DNA of 6,409 nt from Thermoplasmata archaeon. GTDB taxonomy: Archaea; Thermoplasmatota; DTKX01; GCA-020343715. A model generated the notes under the pieces. That model worked only from the letters and a program-made list of their open reading frames with translations, made no database searches and had not been told where the DNA came from. The translations under genes were made by a program, and so were the position numbers. Below are positions 5,322 to 6,409 of this stretch, in pieces (position 1 is the first letter of the stretch; the number at the start of each line of letters is the position of its first letter). The stretch spans positions 214,649 through 221,057 of the forward strand of contig CP070808.1 of NCBI GenBank assembly GCA_020343715.1, written 5' to 3'.

Positions 5322-6409
5322 GTGCACTGGGCGGACGTCATTGCAGCCAAGCTCCTGGAGCGGGGGCGCCGTCACCGTGTAGCCAGCGGGACGTCCATCT
5401 CGGGCCAGCCCCACATCGGCAGCGCCGCCGACGTGATCTTCGCCGACATCATCGTCCGGGCCGTCAACGACGCCGGCGGCGAGGCGGAGGGGGTTTGGAT
5501 CCGGGACGACATGGACCCCCTGCGGAGCCTCCCTCCCCAGATACCCCCCGAGTTCGAGGAGCACTTCGGCAAGCCCGTCTACGACCTGCCCGAGGTGGAG
5601 GGCGTGCCATACGTGGAGTACTTCACCCGGCCCTTCCTGGAGGGCCTGGAGCGGGTGGGGGTGCGCCACGAGGCGGTCTCCGGCTCGGACATATACAGGG
5701 GGGGCCAGGCCGTCGAGCTGGTGCGCACCGCCCTGGACAGGGCGGACGACGTCCGGCTCATCCTAGAGGAGGTCTCAGGTTCCCAGCGCCCGGACGACTG
5801 GCTGCCCTTCTCGGTGGTTTGCGAGAACTGCGGCCGGATCGCCACCACCAAGGCCCACGGCGTGGACGACGAGGGCCGGGTCATGTACCGCTGCGAGGGG
5901 GGAGTCGCGGGCAAGCGCAGGATAGAGGGCTGCGGCCACAAGGGCGCCGCCGACCTGGACCAGGGGAAGCTGACCTGGCGCCTGGACTGGGCGGGGCGGT
6001 GGAAGCTCCTGGGCATCACGTGCGAGCCCTTCGGCAAGGACCACGCCGCCGCCGGCGGCAGCTGGGACACCTCGTCGGTCATCGTCGAGCGCATCTTCGA
6101 CTACCCCGCCCCCTTGCCCCTGGCCTACGAGCACTTCATGGTCGAGGGCGGGAGGATGTCCAAGTCCATCGGCAACGTCGTCACCCTGGAGGAGATGCTG
6201 GAGACGGTGCCCCCGGAGATCGTGCGCTACGTCCTGGTCAGGACCGACCCCAACAAGCACAAGGACTTCGACTGGGCCAAGATACCCCAGCTGGTGGGGG
6301 AGTTCGAGCGCATCGAGCGCATCTACTACGGCGAGGAGGAGCCCACGCCCAGGGAGGACCTGGCGGACCTCAGGCGGATCTACGAGCTGTCCCTGGTGAC
6401 CCCGGGGGC
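5322..6409 (+). CDS. lysS: Class I lysyl-tRNA synthetase (3' partial)
   Basis: Charges tRNA-Lys with lysine using ATP in the cytoplasm. This is the class I type typical of archaea, unrelated to class II LysS. The first 362 codons are present and the frame runs off the window; the family is usually about 500-540 residues, so the C-terminal anticodon-binding region is missing. The HIGH-type signature is ASGTSISGQPHIGS (21-34). A zinc module follows with C167-x-x-C170, C191 and C204. The highly characteristic EPFGKDHAAAGGSWDTS spans 235-251, and the KMSKS-type loop GGRMSKSIGN spans 276-285. RDDMDPLR (61-68) is also family-typical. The start is GTG, chosen because GAGGG lies 6 nt upstream and the protein then begins VHWADVIAAKLLERG, matching the family N-terminus (M-H-W-A-D). 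It follows gfcR by 17 bp with no promoter in the gap, so the two are probably one operon. Confidence 0.95.
   Translation, partial: MHWADVIAAKLLERGRRHRVASGTSISGQPHIGSAADVIFADIIVRAVNDAGGEAEGVWIRDDMDPLRSLPPQIPPEFEEHFGKPVYDLPEVEGVPYVEYFTRPFLEGLERVGVRHEAVSGSDIYRGGQAVELVRTALDRADDVRLILEEVSGSQRPDDWLPFSVVCENCGRIATTKAHGVDDEGRVMYRCEGGVAGKRRIEGCGHKGAADLDQGKLTWRLDWAGRWKLLGITCEPFGKDHAAAGGSWDTSSVIVERIFDYPAPLPLAYEHFMVEGGRMSKSIGNVVTLEEMLETVPPEIVRYVLVRTDPNKHKDFDWAKIPQLVGEFERIERIYYGEEEPTPREDLADLRRIYELSLVTPG

Noticed and set aside
4650..5669. Minus-strand open frame of 339 codons opposite gfcR and lysS
   Set aside because: It is antisense to two genes with clear family motifs, and its translation shows only Ser/Thr/Arg-rich shadow composition.

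Overview
The window looks like chromosomal DNA from a GC-rich archaeon, most likely a euryarchaeote of the Thermoplasmatota or a related group. Four observations support this. It encodes a class I (archaeal-type) lysyl-tRNA synthetase. It encodes a GfcR-type regulator in which a helix-turn-helix is fused to a phosphoribosyltransferase domain. Its promoters have BRE/TATA character. A large cell-surface protein is anchored by a C-terminal membrane helix rather than by a bacterial sorting signal. Lineage is inferred from gene content only. Two of the four stop codons seen are TAG, which argues weakly against a genome that reads TAG as pyrrolysine.

Layout from left to right: (1) positions 2-2905, plus strand, carry a 5'-truncated surface protein. 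It has an unassigned N-terminal ectodomain, five cadherin-like domains, one PKD/Ig-like domain, a transmembrane helix and a short acidic tail. (2) Positions 2908-3735, minus strand, encode a membrane protein of the 'putative small multi-drug export' family that converges on gene 1. The two stop codons lie 2 bp apart inside a 10-bp palindrome that gives both genes a double TAG stop. (3) Positions 3814-4587, minus strand, encode an ICC-like/SbcD-related archaeal metallophosphoesterase, probably with a leaderless mRNA. (4) Positions 4696-5304, plus strand, encode GfcR, divergent from gene 3 across a 108-bp promoter region that contains a near-perfect inverted repeat. (5) Position 5322 to the window end, plus strand, holds the first 362 codons of class I lysyl-tRNA synthetase, 17 bp after gfcR and probably in the same operon.

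The genes do not form one recognisable pathway. The left half is envelope-related (surface adhesin-like protein, inner-membrane protein). The right half is housekeeping and regulation (phosphoesterase, PRPP-sensing-type regulator, tRNA charging). I see no mobile element, CRISPR array, tRNA or rRNA gene, and no clear new multi-gene system. The most noteworthy signals are the palindromic double-stop junction, the inverted repeat over the gfcR promoter, and the gfcR-lysS pairing.
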